DNA of 41,354 nt from Candidatus Bipolaricaulota bacterium (GCA_026390345.1 JAPLGD010000031.1:1-41354), one strand, 5' to 3'; shown: positions 32,127-40,856, counted from the stretch's first letter. A program made the numbers and translations. The notes: generated by a model from the letters alone, not told the origin.

Positions 32127-33209
32127 TCAGGCGGCCGCCGCCTGCGCCAACAGCGCCCGCAGGAGTTCCGTCGCCTTCACCATGTCTGCGACCGCGATGT
32201 GCTCGTCCGTTGTGTGCGCCGACTTGCCCCCGTACCCGAGCAGCACGGTCTCAACTCCCCGCATGTTCAGGATGAGCGCGTCCGACCCGCCCCGGGAGAT
32301 CTCCGTCCGCGGCTCGAACCCGACCGCCGCGATGGCCGCCTTGGCCATTTTCACGGTGGGCGCGTCTTCCGCCAGACGAGACGCCTCGTACTCGACAGAC
32401 ATCGCTACCTTGACCGTCGCCCCCGCCTCGCGCGCCGCGTCCTCGAACGCCCGCTTCATCGCTTCCGCTTGCCGTAGGCACTTCTCGTGGTTCAGGCTGC
32501 GGCACTCTCCCTGGATTCGAACCTCCGCCGGAACGCCGTTTCGGATGGCTCCCCCATGGATGATTCCCAAGTTGGCTGTCGTTTCCTCGTCGATTCGCCC
32601 CTCGGGCATCCGGACGATCGCCTGCGCTGCGACGCGGATCGCCGAGATCCCGGCCTCCGGCCGGAGGCCGGCGTGTGCGGCGCGCCCGGTAATCGTGACA
32701 TCGAACGCGACATGGGTCGGACCCCCGATCGTCACGGTGTCGAGGCGGCCTGAGTCGACGACGAACCCTGTTCGGGCCGAGATGAGCGACATGTCGAGGT
32801 TCCGCGCTCCCACGAGGCCGATCTCCTCCCCTCGCGTCAGGACGATCTCGAGGGGCGGGTGCACGTCTGCGGTCTCCACAGCTTCGACGATCTCGGCGAT
32901 CGCCGCCTTGTTGTCGGCGCCGAGGACCGTGTCCCCCCGAGATCGGATGACTCCGTCCACAATCATCGGTTCGATCCCGACACCCGGCTTCACGGTGTCG
33001 GCATGGGCGCCGAGCAGGATTGCGCGGGTGCCGCCGTTCCCTTTGGCGGGCACCCGCGCAATCAGGTTTCCGTGCCCGTCCACGATGCACCGACCTCCGA
33101 GTCTGCGCGTGATCTCGCCTCGCATGTAGTCGATGAACCGGGCTTCATTGCCGGACTCGCTGTCGATCCTCACCATGTCGCAGAACGCTCGAATCATACG
33201 GTCAGACAT
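32127..33209 (-). CDS. M20-family metallopeptidase (tripeptidase T-like)
   Basis: Zinc-dependent amino- or carboxypeptidase, or amidohydrolase, of the M20 family, 360 residues. Metal ligands and catalytic residues are visible: His69 (GAHADTVKPG), Asp99 (LGADNKA), Glu128-Glu129 (TRGEEIG), Asp152 (FVVDSGR) and His332 (SAHTTDEH). The lid/dimerisation domain is in the middle (GRAAHAGLRPEAGISAI). No signal peptide, so it would cleave imported peptides in the cytoplasm, fitting the adjacent transporter operon. ATG at 33209 with AAGGAG 4 nt upstream; the frame extension to 33311 is Arg-rich and unsupported. Confidence 0.91.
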   Translation of the reverse strand: MSDRMIRAFCDMVRIDSESGNEARFIDYMRGEITRRLGGRCIVDGHGNLIARVPAKGNGGTRAILLGAHADTVKPGVGIEPMIVDGVIRSRGDTVLGADNKAAIAEIVEAVETADVHPPLEIVLTRGEEIGLVGARNLDMSLISARTGFVVDSGRLDTVTIGGPTHVAFDVTITGRAAHAGLRPEAGISAIRVAAQAIVRMPEGRIDEETTANLGIIHGGAIRNGVPAEVRIQGECRSLNHEKCLRQAEAMKRAFEDAAREAGATVKVAMSVEYEASRLAEDAPTVKMAKAAIAAVGFEPRTEISRGGSDALILNMRGVETVLLGYGGKSAHTTDEHIAVADMVKATELLRALLAQAAAA

Positions 33210-33456
33210 ACGTCTCCTTCGCCCGGATCCCAGGACCGAGTTCCCTTTTCTCGTTCCGCAACCGCACCATGCATCCCGGCAACCCACATCGGGCGCGCTC
33301 GGGCTGCCCACGGCGCGGACGAGCGCGGTATCGCCCGACGCGCCTGTGTCCTACGAACAGCTGTGTCGGATGGCCGGTAGGGTAGCCGAGGTGTCAACGG
33401 CGCGCAAAGCGAGCCGCATCCTACGGCCACCGGTTACGTTCTACCTGACCGCAGGA

Positions 33457-33485
33457 TTGACCCCCCCAGAAGGGTGATGTAGTAT
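33457..33485 (+). promoter_or_regulatory. Promoter of the third transporter operon
   Basis: -35 TTGACC (33457-33462), 17-bp spacer, -10 TAGTAT (33480-33485). Predicted start about 33492 lies within operator C. Confidence 0.65.
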
Positions 33486-33503
33486 CGGTATACTGGTATA
33501 CCG
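33486..33503 (+). promoter_or_regulatory. GntR operator site C
   Basis: CGGTATACTGGTATACCG: 8-bp arms CGGTATAC/GTATACCG around a TG centre. It matches operator B at 15 of 18 positions and site A at 15-16. It can also be read as tandem GGTATACY units with 8-bp period. It covers the predicted transcription start, so binding would repress. Confidence 0.8.
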
Positions 33504-33646
33504 GTTCGCCACGGCCCGCTTCCTGCGACGGCCAAGCGCACAGCGCCTTTACGAGGGGGCAGCGGCGGGTCGCCGAACAACGACCAGAGGGAACAGAGCG
33601 AAGGAGAACCAGGCGGCTGGACCTACCCAGCAAGGAGGCAGTGCAG

Positions 33647-35191
33647 ATGAAGCGCGCAGGCCTAGTACTGAGCATCCTCGTCCTTCTCGTCGCCGCAAGC
33701 GGCTTGGTCGGACAGGCTGCCGAGAGCGTGCTGCGAGTGCGGTTAGCGAACGAGATCGTCAACCTCGACTACGCCAACTCGCAGTCCGTGAGCGACACGG
33801 TCGTGCTCTATCAGGTGATGGAAGGGCTCGTCGAGATGGATTGGACGTCTTCCGAGATGCCGATCCCGATCCGCGGGCGGCTCGCGAAGAGCTATGAGAT
33901 CTCCGAGGACGGGAAAGAGATCCTGTTCACGATCTACGAGGGAATCAAGTTCCAGCGCGGGTACGGAGAGCTCACGGCTGAAGACGTTGCCTACTCGATG
34001 AAGCGCATCATGGATCCCGCCGTGAAGTCGCGCATCGCCACGTACTACGCGGCCGTTGCGAGCATCGACGTCGTCGGCCCCTACCAGGTGAAGGTCACGC
34101 TCAAGGACTCTAGCGCCCTGACGTTCATCCAGGCGTTGACTTGGAACGGCGCAAGCTACATCACGAGCAAGAAGGCCGTCGAGGAGCTCGGCGCAGACTT
34201 CAACCGCCGCCCGATCGGAACCGGCCCGTACCAGTTCGTTAGCTGGAGCCCGGGGACCGGCGTCTACCTGGAGGCGTTCGACGAGTACTGGGGAGCCCCG
34301 GCGTGGGGGTTCGGGAAGCCTGGGTATGACAAGATCGAGATGCTCCTGATCGCCGACGACATGATCGCGCTGGACGCGCTTGAGACCGGCGAGCTTGACG
34401 TCGTCGGACTCGTCGGCAAGGGCAGCGTCGAGCGGGCTCAGCAGATGAAGGACATCACGCTGTCGCACGCGGCAAGCGGCTCGTGGCAGCACATGGTGTC
34501 GTTCAATGTCAAGCGGCCGGCCATCAGCGACGTCCGCGTCCGACAGGCTCTTGCCTACGCCCTGGACTTGAAGACGATCGCCGAGCGACTCGGCCCCATG
34601 GAGAAGTACTGGCCCTGCCCGTTCAACCCGTTCGTCTTCTCGGCGACCGATGAGTTCTGGAAGTACGACTACAACCCAGCCAAGGCCAAGGAGCTTCTCG
34701 CCGAGGCCGGCTACCCGAACGGGTTCACGCTCAAGCTCATCTACCCCGCCGTCTATCTGTGGGGCGACGTGGCGCTTGAGACGGGCCACTATTGGGAGCA
34801 GATCGGCATCGACGTGGACTTCGAGGTCATCGAGTACTCCCTGTACGCGACGGTTCGACGCGACGGCAACTGGGACGCTTCAGTCGCGTCGCAGACCGTG
34901 TTCTCGCCGTACCTGTACGCCGAGCTCTACATGACGACCGCGTTCCGGAACTACACCGGCTACGGGACGCCTGAGCTCGACGCGCTGATCCTGAGGGCGG
35001 CGGCGACCCCCGACGAGGCCCAAGCGGAAGTGCTGTGGCGCGAGTTCCAGCAGATCGTCACGAATGACCTTCCGTACATCTGGGGCCCCGCTCAGGTCGC
35101 GTGGTTTGCGATCTCGAACCACGTTGCCGGGGTCATTCCGGTTGCGTTCTCAACTCTCGTGAACCTCGCAGCGGCTCATCCCGCTCCGTAG
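33647..35191 (+). CDS. Extracytoplasmic solute-binding protein, family 5 (system 3)
   Basis: 514 residues with signal peptide (MKRAGLVLSILVLLVAASG..., cleavage near GQAAE). Family-5 features: LAKSYEISEDGKEILFTIYE, GIKFQRGYGELTAEDVAYSM, NRRPIGTGPYQFVSW, DALETGELDVVGL and VRQALAYALD. More distant from the SBPs of systems 1 and 2 than those are from each other. The ATG at 33647 has AAGGAGG 8 nt upstream; the GTG at 33641 is too close to it. Controlled by operator C. Confidence 0.94.
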   Translation: MKRAGLVLSILVLLVAASGLVGQAAESVLRVRLANEIVNLDYANSQSVSDTVVLYQVMEGLVEMDWTSSEMPIPIRGRLAKSYEISEDGKEILFTIYEGIKFQRGYGELTAEDVAYSMKRIMDPAVKSRIATYYAAVASIDVVGPYQVKVTLKDSSALTFIQALTWNGASYITSKKAVEELGADFNRRPIGTGPYQFVSWSPGTGVYLEAFDEYWGAPAWGFGKPGYDKIEMLLIADDMIALDALETGELDVVGLVGKGSVERAQQMKDITLSHAASGSWQHMVSFNVKRPAISDVRVRQALAYALDLKTIAERLGPMEKYWPCPFNPFVFSATDEFWKYDYNPAKAKELLAEAGYPNGFTLKLIYPAVYLWGDVALETGHYWEQIGIDVDFEVIEYSLYATVRRDGNWDASVASQTVFSPYLYAELYMTTAFRNYTGYGTPELDALILRAAATPDEAQAEVLWREFQQIVTNDLPYIWGPAQVAWFAISNHVAGVIPVAFSTLVNLAAAHPAP

Positions 35192-35213
35192 GCGAGCAGC
35201 CCAAAAGCCAAGG

Positions 35214-35248
35214 CCCGGGCACGTCCGCATGGAGCGGACGTGCCCGGG
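35214..35248 (+). terminator. Intercistronic hairpin between SBP gene and permease gene (system 3)
   Basis: Perfect 15-bp stem (arms 35214-35228 CCCGGGCACGTCCGC and 35234-35248) with a 5-nt loop, 22 nt after the SBP stop. No T-run follows, suggesting an mRNA-stabilising or attenuating element rather than a full terminator. Confidence 0.72.
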
Positions 35249-35277
35249 ACCTAGCCGGCATGTTAGGATGACAAGCG

Positions 35278-36225
35278 ATGGCCCTTCTCAAGTACACTTT
35301 CTCACGGACCGTGCGCGGCGTTGTCTCTGTTTTTGTCATCGTGACGATCGCGTTCTTCGCGATCCGACTGGTTCCGGGGGACCCCGTCGACGTGTGGCTT
35401 GGGGACTACGCGACGCCTGAACTCATCGCGCAAACGACCCAAGCGTGGGGACTCGACAAGCCGCTCGTCGTGCAGTATTTCGTGTTCCTTCGGCAGCTCG
35501 CGAAAGGCGACCTCGGCACATCCTTGCGCGCCAACGCGTCCGTGACGTACTTGATTGGCGAGGTCTTCCCCTACACGGTGCGTCTGATGATCGCGGGAGC
35601 CGTGCTTAGTGTGTTCTTCGGCGTGCTTGTCGGGGCCTTCGCGGCCGTGCGCCACAACTCGTTCGGGGACGTAGCATCGATGACGGCGTGCATGATCTTC
35701 CTATCCATTCCCGGTTTCGTGCTCGGATACCTCCTGATCTACCTCTTCGCCGTCACCTGGAGGATCTTCCCCGTCATCGGAGGCGAGAAGGCCCTGAGCG
35801 CCGCGGCGCTTTGGAGGCACCTGACGTTGCCGGCCTTGTCGCTCGGGCTCGGCTACGCGGGCACCATCGCGCGGATGACGCGCTCGACGATGGTCGAGGT
35901 CCTGAACTCCGACTACATCCGGACAGCAAGGAGCAAGGGGCTGCGCCAGTCCACGATCGTCTTCAAGCACGCGATGCGAAACACCCTCACGTCGCTCGTC
36001 AGCATGATCGGCGTCCAGATCATCGTCATGCTCGGAGGCCTCGTGGTCACCGAAACGGTGTTCTCGCGCCCGGGACTGGGACGGCTCTACTTCACCGCGG
36101 TGAGCGCGCGCGACTACCCCTTAATGCAGGGCAGCATCCTGGTCATCGCGGTGTGCGTCGTGGTGGTGACGTTCCTGGTCGACATCAGTTACGGGATCAT
36201 CGATCCGCGAATTCAGTACACCTAG
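35278..36225 (+). CDS. Peptide-type ABC transporter permease, DppB/OppB family (system 3)
   Basis: 315 residues, MALLKYTFSRTVRGVVSVF start, RLVPGDPV, GLDKPLVVQ, six TM segments, the EAA loop (DYIRTARSKGLRQSTI), FSRPGLGRLYF and IIDPRIQYT at the C-terminus. SD is weak (TTAGGA about 11 nt before the ATG), consistent with lower translation than the SBP. Confidence 0.94.
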   Translation: MALLKYTFSRTVRGVVSVFVIVTIAFFAIRLVPGDPVDVWLGDYATPELIAQTTQAWGLDKPLVVQYFVFLRQLAKGDLGTSLRANASVTYLIGEVFPYTVRLMIAGAVLSVFFGVLVGAFAAVRHNSFGDVASMTACMIFLSIPGFVLGYLLIYLFAVTWRIFPVIGGEKALSAAALWRHLTLPALSLGLGYAGTIARMTRSTMVEVLNSDYIRTARSKGLRQSTIVFKHAMRNTLTSLVSMIGVQIIVMLGGLVVTETVFSRPGLGRLYFTAVSARDYPLMQGSILVIAVCVVVVTFLVDISYGIIDPRIQYT

Positions 36226-36249
36226 GGGACGAAGCGTGGCGGGGGAACC

Positions 36250-37092
36250 ATGAAGCGGCTTCTGAAGAGCAAGATGGCGGTGAGCGGAGGGATCGTTGTC
36301 GTCTTGGTGTTGATCGCCAGCCTTCTGGCCCCGTGGGTCGCTCCGTACTCCGTCAAGGACTTCACCCGCGACCTCCTCGCCCCTCCTTCCGTGACGCACC
36401 TCTTCGGGACGGATTCGTTCGGGCGAGATGCCCTGAGCTTGGTTCTTCACTCCGGGCTTGAGACGCTCGGCATCTCGCTCCTCACGCTCGTGATCTCCGG
36501 GCTCATCGGAATCGTCTGCGGAATCGTCTCCGGGTACGTGGGCGGATGGACCGACAAGACCCTCTCGATGGCCATGCAGGGCATCATGTCGTTTCCGTCG
36601 ATGATGGTGGCGTTGCTGGTCATGGGGATCTTCGGGACGATCGGGCGCGCTTCGCTCATCGGAGCCATCTCCGTAACATTGATCCCGCGGTTCTCGATGA
36701 TCATGCGCGGCGCGACGATTCCGGCTCGCGACGCCGAGTACGTTACCGCCGCCCAGGCTGTCGGCTTGTCCCGCTGGCGCATCCTCTGGCGCCACATCGT
36801 GCCGAACCTCGTCACGCCGATGGTCGTCGTCTGCAGCACCTACCTGCCGTCCATCATCCTGCTCGAGGCCTCCCTCAGCTTCCTGGGGTTCGGCGCTCCC
36901 CCCGACGCGCCGACGTGGGGCCGCATCGTCTCCGAGGGCGGGAAGTACTTCCGAATCGCGCCGTGGCTAGTCATGTTCCCCGGCACCGTCATCGCCGTGA
37001 CGGTCATCGGCTTCAACCTGCTCGGCGAGGGAATCCGCGATGCGGTCGATCCACGGATCCGGGGGAAGCTGACCGCTAAGTCCATCCGCTAG
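36250..37092 (+). CDS. Peptide-type ABC transporter permease, DppC/OppC family (system 3)
   Basis: 280 residues: N-terminal TM (GIVVVLVLIASLLAPWV), the hallmark HLFGTDSFGRDALSLVLH, an EAA loop (EYVTAAQAVGLSRWRI), LGFGAPPDAPTWGRI and IRDAVDPRIRG. Starts 24 nt after the dppB-type gene; SD is GGGGG. No ATPase gene follows; the operon continues with the Ntn hydrolase. Confidence 0.94.
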   Translation: MKRLLKSKMAVSGGIVVVLVLIASLLAPWVAPYSVKDFTRDLLAPPSVTHLFGTDSFGRDALSLVLHSGLETLGISLLTLVISGLIGIVCGIVSGYVGGWTDKTLSMAMQGIMSFPSMMVALLVMGIFGTIGRASLIGAISVTLIPRFSMIMRGATIPARDAEYVTAAQAVGLSRWRILWRHIVPNLVTPMVVVCSTYLPSIILLEASLSFLGFGAPPDAPTWGRIVSEGGKYFRIAPWLVMFPGTVIAVTVIGFNLLGEGIRDAVDPRIRGKLTAKSIR

Positions 37093-37144
37093 GCGGTCTC
37101 CCGAGCGAGGCCGGCAGCGCATGTTCGAGAAAGGAGCCAATGCC

Positions 37145-38830
37145 ATGGAAACCACGCTTCTTCCGATGCAGGGGCCGAAGGAGGCCGTCCACGGGAAGAG
37201 AGCCGTCTGCAGCACGGCCCACCCGATCGTGACCGACACCATCATGAAGACGATGAAGGCCGGCGGGAATGCCGTTGACGCCGCCATTGCAGGGAGCATG
37301 GTACAGGCCGCCGTCGAGCCGGACATGAGCAACCACGCGGGGACCGTGACGTTTCTGTACTGGGAGGCGAAGTCGGGGAAGGCCTACCAACTGAACAGCA
37401 CCGGCACGCTCGTTCCGGGGCTCCCTCCGTTCCGTCCGCTTCCCGCCGGGCTCGGCATGCTCGTCCCCGCAGGCGTCGAGCCCGCGCCGTGCGCGTGCAT
37501 CCCCGGATTCATGCCGGGCATGAAGGCGCTCTACGAACGATTCGCCACGAGACCCTGGGCGTCCCTGTGCGAGGACGCGATCTACTGGGCCGAGGAGGGC
37601 CACCCCGTCTCCTCGTTCGAGTTCGGCGTTCTCGAGTCGGAGATGCCGTCACACGCCTACTTCCCGGAGAGCCGGGAGCTCTTCATGCCGGACGGGCACA
37701 CCCCGCAGGTCGGGGAGCGGTTCCGCAACCCGAAGCTCGCCCAGACCCTGAAGCGGCTCGCCCAGGAGGGGCCTGACGACTTCCTCACCGGCGTGTGGGC
37801 GCAGCACTTCGTGAAGGTCGCGAACGACCTCGGCTGGCCCATCGAGATGCGCCACATGACAGCCATCCCGCCGCGGTGGCAGGAGCCGTTGCGCTATCCC
37901 CACCGCGGGTACGAGATCCTTCAGCTCAGTCCTCCGGAACGCACCGGGCTCTTCAGCGCGTACGTGCTCGGCATCCTCGAGCACCTCGGCGTCACCGAAC
38001 TCGGCCACTACACGGAATCGGCCGAGAGTCTCTACTACATGGCCCACGCGCTGCGCTGGGTCGACAACGAGCTCGTCTACCTGCAAGATCCGCTGATCTG
38101 GGACGTTCCCCTCGAGCCGTGGCTGTCGACCGACTACCACAGGATGGTCGCCAGCGTCCTTCGACACAGCAAGCCGAAGATCGATCTGACCGATCATTTG
38201 CGCCTCTACTACGGCGCTTCCCGCCTCGTCGCCGCAGGGCTCCCCGTCGCCGGCCCGGGAAAGCCGCACCCCCCAATCGGAAGCTGCGAACTGAGCATCG
38301 TCGACCGCGAGGGAAACTGGGTCCAGATGATGCACACAATGCAGTCGGGCGGGATCCCCGGTGTGGTCATCGACGGCGTCCCCATGAACGGCTCGAACGC
38401 CGTCCCCACGATGAAGTCGCGGCTTTGCGTCTCCGGCTGGCTGACCGGAGGAGGTCGCATCCGCTGCGTGATCGGAAACACCATCGTCCTCAAGAACGGC
38501 AAGCCGTGGCTTTCGCTCGGTACGCCGGGGAACGTCCACGTCACCGTGCCCCAGGTTCTGTCGAACATCCTCGACTACGGGTACGAGCCGTACGAGGCGA
38601 GCGTCCTTCCGCGCATGCTGCCGCTTCGCGACGACTACGTCCTCGAGATCGAAAGTCGGCTCCCGCCAAAGGTCATCGCGGATCTTGCGCGGCTTGGCAT
38701 TCTCATCCACCCGCTCGCGCCCTACGACTACCACAAGGGCTCGTACCAGATCTGCTGGAAGGACCCGAAGACAGGGACGATGAGCGCATGCACCGACCCG
38801 CGAAGGTGCGGGAAGGCCGACGGATTCTGA
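37145..38830 (+). CDS. Gamma-glutamyltransferase-like Ntn hydrolase with Ser-Cys at the nucleophile site
   Basis: 561 residues with the two-part GGT architecture: an N-terminal large-subunit region (AVCSTAHPIVTDTIMKTMKA, GGNAVDAAIAGS) and a small-subunit region starting near residue 380. In GGT the autoproteolytic nucleophile is the first Thr of TTHxSVVD; here the aligned residues are Ser380-Cys381 (IGSCELSIVD), so a Ser or Cys nucleophile is likely. The GGT substrate-binding Arg segment (REKAP type) is replaced (LNSTGTLVPG), and PGG becomes PGN, so gamma-glutamyl transfer is doubtful and an amidase or acylase role is plausible. No signal peptide seen. ATG 37145 is chosen for AAAGGAG 8 nt upstream over ATG 37121. 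Last gene of the operon. Confidence 0.86.
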   Translation: METTLLPMQGPKEAVHGKRAVCSTAHPIVTDTIMKTMKAGGNAVDAAIAGSMVQAAVEPDMSNHAGTVTFLYWEAKSGKAYQLNSTGTLVPGLPPFRPLPAGLGMLVPAGVEPAPCACIPGFMPGMKALYERFATRPWASLCEDAIYWAEEGHPVSSFEFGVLESEMPSHAYFPESRELFMPDGHTPQVGERFRNPKLAQTLKRLAQEGPDDFLTGVWAQHFVKVANDLGWPIEMRHMTAIPPRWQEPLRYPHRGYEILQLSPPERTGLFSAYVLGILEHLGVTELGHYTESAESLYYMAHALRWVDNELVYLQDPLIWDVPLEPWLSTDYHRMVASVLRHSKPKIDLTDHLRLYYGASRLVAAGLPVAGPGKPHPPIGSCELSIVDREGNWVQMMHTMQSGGIPGVVIDGVPMNGSNAVPTMKSRLCVSGWLTGGGRIRCVIGNTIVLKNGKPWLSLGTPGNVHVTVPQVLSNILDYGYEPYEASVLPRMLPLRDDYVLEIESRLPPKVIADLARLGILIHPLAPYDYHKGSYQICWKDPKTGTMSACTDPRRCGKADGF

Positions 38831-38890
38831 AGAGAGCGGAGCCTCCAGCAGTCCGCTCCGCGGGCTGCGTGGTTCCACCTAGCCGAGAGT

Positions 38891-38917
38891 GAGGCCGCGG
38901 GCAATGCCCGCGGCCTC
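38891..38917 (+). terminator. Terminator-like hairpin between convergent genes
   Basis: Perfect 12-bp GC-rich stem (GAGGCCGCGGGC / GCCCGCGGCCTC) with a 3-nt loop, followed by GGCATTTGG. It lies between the end of the plus-strand transporter operon (38830) and the end of the minus-strand gene at 38947, so it may serve both. A weaker 7-bp GAGCGGA/TCCGCTC hairpin lies nearer the stop (about 38835-38858). Confidence 0.65.
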
Positions 38918-38946
38918 GGCATTTGGCCTCCCACGCCGTTCTGCGC

Positions 38947-39876
38947 CTACTCGCCGTAGTAGCCGATTCTCCGGTACGTAGCTTCGGTCTCCTGCCAGTG
39001 CGGGTCCTTCCCACCCGAGACCCAGATCGACTTGACGCGCTTGGTCCAGTTCCCAACGTCGTCGACCGTGTACTCGTACGAGGTCTTCGTCGGCGCCGGC
39101 GGGGACGTGAAGACGACGAAACCAAGAGTCAACTGCCCCGACGTCTCCTCAAGGGTGACGTTCCCTCGAGCGTCGTACTCGTACGTGGTTGTGAACGGCG
39201 AGTCCTCGGCTCCTTGGGAGTACAGCGACACCTCGACGGGGCGTCCCTTCGCATCAAGCTTCTTGATGCTCCACGACACGAGTTCGCCTCCCGCGTCGTA
39301 GCGGTCGGCCCTCTCTTCTCCCACCTTGTACGTGTAAACGAGCTTGGACGTGGGCGTCCCGGCGGCGTTGGACTCGGAGACGGTGAGGAGCTTCCCCGCT
39401 GCATCGCGTTCGTAGACGATCGTCTTCTGGAGCTGCTTCCGACCGGAGCGGACCTCGGCCGTCGTTCGCTTGCCGCCGTCCTCGTGAACGTACGTCGTCT
39501 CCTCGGCAACCCTTCCCGCCTCGCTCGCGATCTCTTCCTCCACCAGGAAGCCGTCCTCGTAGGTGTACGTGTGCACGGCCCCCAGTCCGCCCGGCACCCC
39601 ATACTGAACCCACTGTCGCAGGAGGCCGTCTTCGCCGAACCCCATCGTCTCCACCGCGCGTCGCGGTCCCTCGACAGGCCCCGATGTGCTCTCGAAGAGC
39701 TGCGCCGTCTCGACGATGACCATCGCGACCTTCCCGACGAGCCCCAGATCCTGGGAAGAGATCCCGTGCAACAGGTCGGCCGTCTCGTGGGTCGTCCAAC
39801 TGATCGACGGCAGAAGGATCATCGCCGCTGCGCACAGCCCCGCTGTCAGGCACGCCCCGCGTCTTGGGTTGTCCAT
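38947..39876 (-). CDS. Secreted protein with YD/RHS-like repeats, function unknown
   Basis: 309 residues. N-terminal signal peptide (GACLTAGLCAAAMILLPS), then a region rich in YD-type beta-hairpin repeats (TYTYEDGFLVEEE, TYEYDARGNVTLEE, YEYTVDDVGNWTKRV). Such repeats form beta-rich shells or strings; there is no toxin domain and the protein is far too short for an RHS toxin. ATG at 39876 with SD AAGGGGG; upstream ATG 39915 rejected because it lies before that SD. Upstream on the same strand, after a 55-nt gap, is the membrane-protein gene; the pair may be co-transcribed. Confidence 0.75.
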   Translation of the reverse strand: MDNPRRGACLTAGLCAAAMILLPSISWTTHETADLLHGISSQDLGLVGKVAMVIVETAQLFESTSGPVEGPRRAVETMGFGEDGLLRQWVQYGVPGGLGAVHTYTYEDGFLVEEEIASEAGRVAEETTYVHEDGGKRTTAEVRSGRKQLQKTIVYERDAAGKLLTVSESNAAGTPTSKLVYTYKVGEERADRYDAGGELVSWSIKKLDAKGRPVEVSLYSQGAEDSPFTTTYEYDARGNVTLEETSGQLTLGFVVFTSPPAPTKTSYEYTVDDVGNWTKRVKSIWVSGGKDPHWQETEATYRRIGYYGE

Positions 39877-39931
39877 GATCCCCCTTTTCGGAGCCGTCAA
39901 GCCGGCCCCACGCATACGCGCTTTCGATCCT

Positions 39932-40717
39932 TTACCGCCCGGCCGTGCCGGCTTTTCGGGCCTCCTGCATTCGGAGGATTGCGTCCTCCAGCGGCTTGAG
40001 CGAGACCTCCTCAGACGATCTCTTCTCGTAGTAGCCGAACGGGTTGTCGAGGTCGCCGATCAGGAACAGGAGGAAAGCGAGCAGGAACACGATCACGCCG
40101 ACCAGGAACAGTGATTCGAAGACGGGCCCGGTATTCGAGAGAACAAGCGCAAGGGACAGAAGGACCGTCGTCAGCTCGGCGATCAGGTAGCCGGACGAAA
40201 TGAACGACGTCTCACGGATTGTGTGGATCCGGACAAGCGCACGTCGCAGCGCGTGCTGCTCCTGCTTGATGCGTGCGATCGACGCCGCTTGCGCGGGCGA
40301 TTCCAGCGCGAGGAGCCGGGGGCTCAGATCGGCAAGCGCGCTCATGAGTTCTGACGTGCGACGCTTCTTGTAGAACCAGTCCTGCAACAGGCCTGCCAGT
40401 GCCTGGACGCCGTCGGCCAGAGAGGCGTCCCCGCCTCCGCGGCGCGCCATGTTCGTCGCCTCGTCGTGCATGATCTCGAGTGACGTCGCCACCTCTCCGG
40501 GGAGCTTCTCGCTCTCCTTGAAGTCGGCAATGACACCGCCGAGCAGAAACCCCATCAGGAAGACATCGGCCGCCACAAGGCCGGAGAGCAGGGCGTTGAG
40601 CGACAAGACCTCCCAGCCGAGCGCGTGCGCACCTGCCTTCAGCGCGACCACGACCGCAACAACCACGAGCGCGCTTCCCACAATGCGCGCGTGCTTCCTC
40701 TCGATGCGCCGAAACAC
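39932..40717 (-). CDS. Four-helix integral membrane protein, function unknown
   Basis: 261 residues with four predicted TM helices: IVGSALVVVAVVVALKAG and LSGLVAADVFLMGFLLGGVI near the N-terminus, and YLIAELTTVLLSLALVL and SLFLVGVIVFLLAFLLFLIG near the C-terminus. Between them is a cytoplasmic-type helical region of about 100 residues. The layout resembles DUF4239-like or bestrophin-like proteins but I cannot assign a family. The GTG at 40717 is chosen because a strong SD (GGAGGT, 5 nt) precedes it; the frame extension to 40768 is Arg-rich. Confidence 0.78.
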   Translation of the reverse strand: MFRRIERKHARIVGSALVVVAVVVALKAGAHALGWEVLSLNALLSGLVAADVFLMGFLLGGVIADFKESEKLPGEVATSLEIMHDEATNMARRGGGDASLADGVQALAGLLQDWFYKKRRTSELMSALADLSPRLLALESPAQAASIARIKQEQHALRRALVRIHTIRETSFISSGYLIAELTTVLLSLALVLSNTGPVFESLFLVGVIVFLLAFLLFLIGDLDNPFGYYEKRSSEEVSLKPLEDAILRMQEARKAGTAGR

Positions 40718-40856
40718 GACCCACCTCCGTCCCGCTTCGCGGCCAGCCCGAGCCGGCCGATCCGCCAACAGGGTATCCGGGAGGAAGGCAACCGCCTACC
40801 TCGAACCGCACGGACACCGCCTGCTTCGGCTCCCGAGGCGACAGGTACGGGAAAGA

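Larger units (their letters stand above)
33210..33646. other. 437-nt intergenic control region between the M20 peptidase and the third transporter operon
   Basis: Right half: promoter (33457-33485), operator C (33486-33504) and a leader of about 155 nt with a small CGGCG-GGT-CGCCG hairpin (about 33566) and the SD AAGGAGG just before 33647. The left half must contain the divergent M20 promoter, but I see no convincing -35/-10 pair. No gene is supported. Confidence 0.65.

Noticed and set aside
33489-33494. TATACT inside operator C as a -10 box
   Set aside because: No -35-like hexamer 16-18 bp upstream; TAGTAT at 33480 pairs with TTGACC at exactly 17 bp and is preferred.
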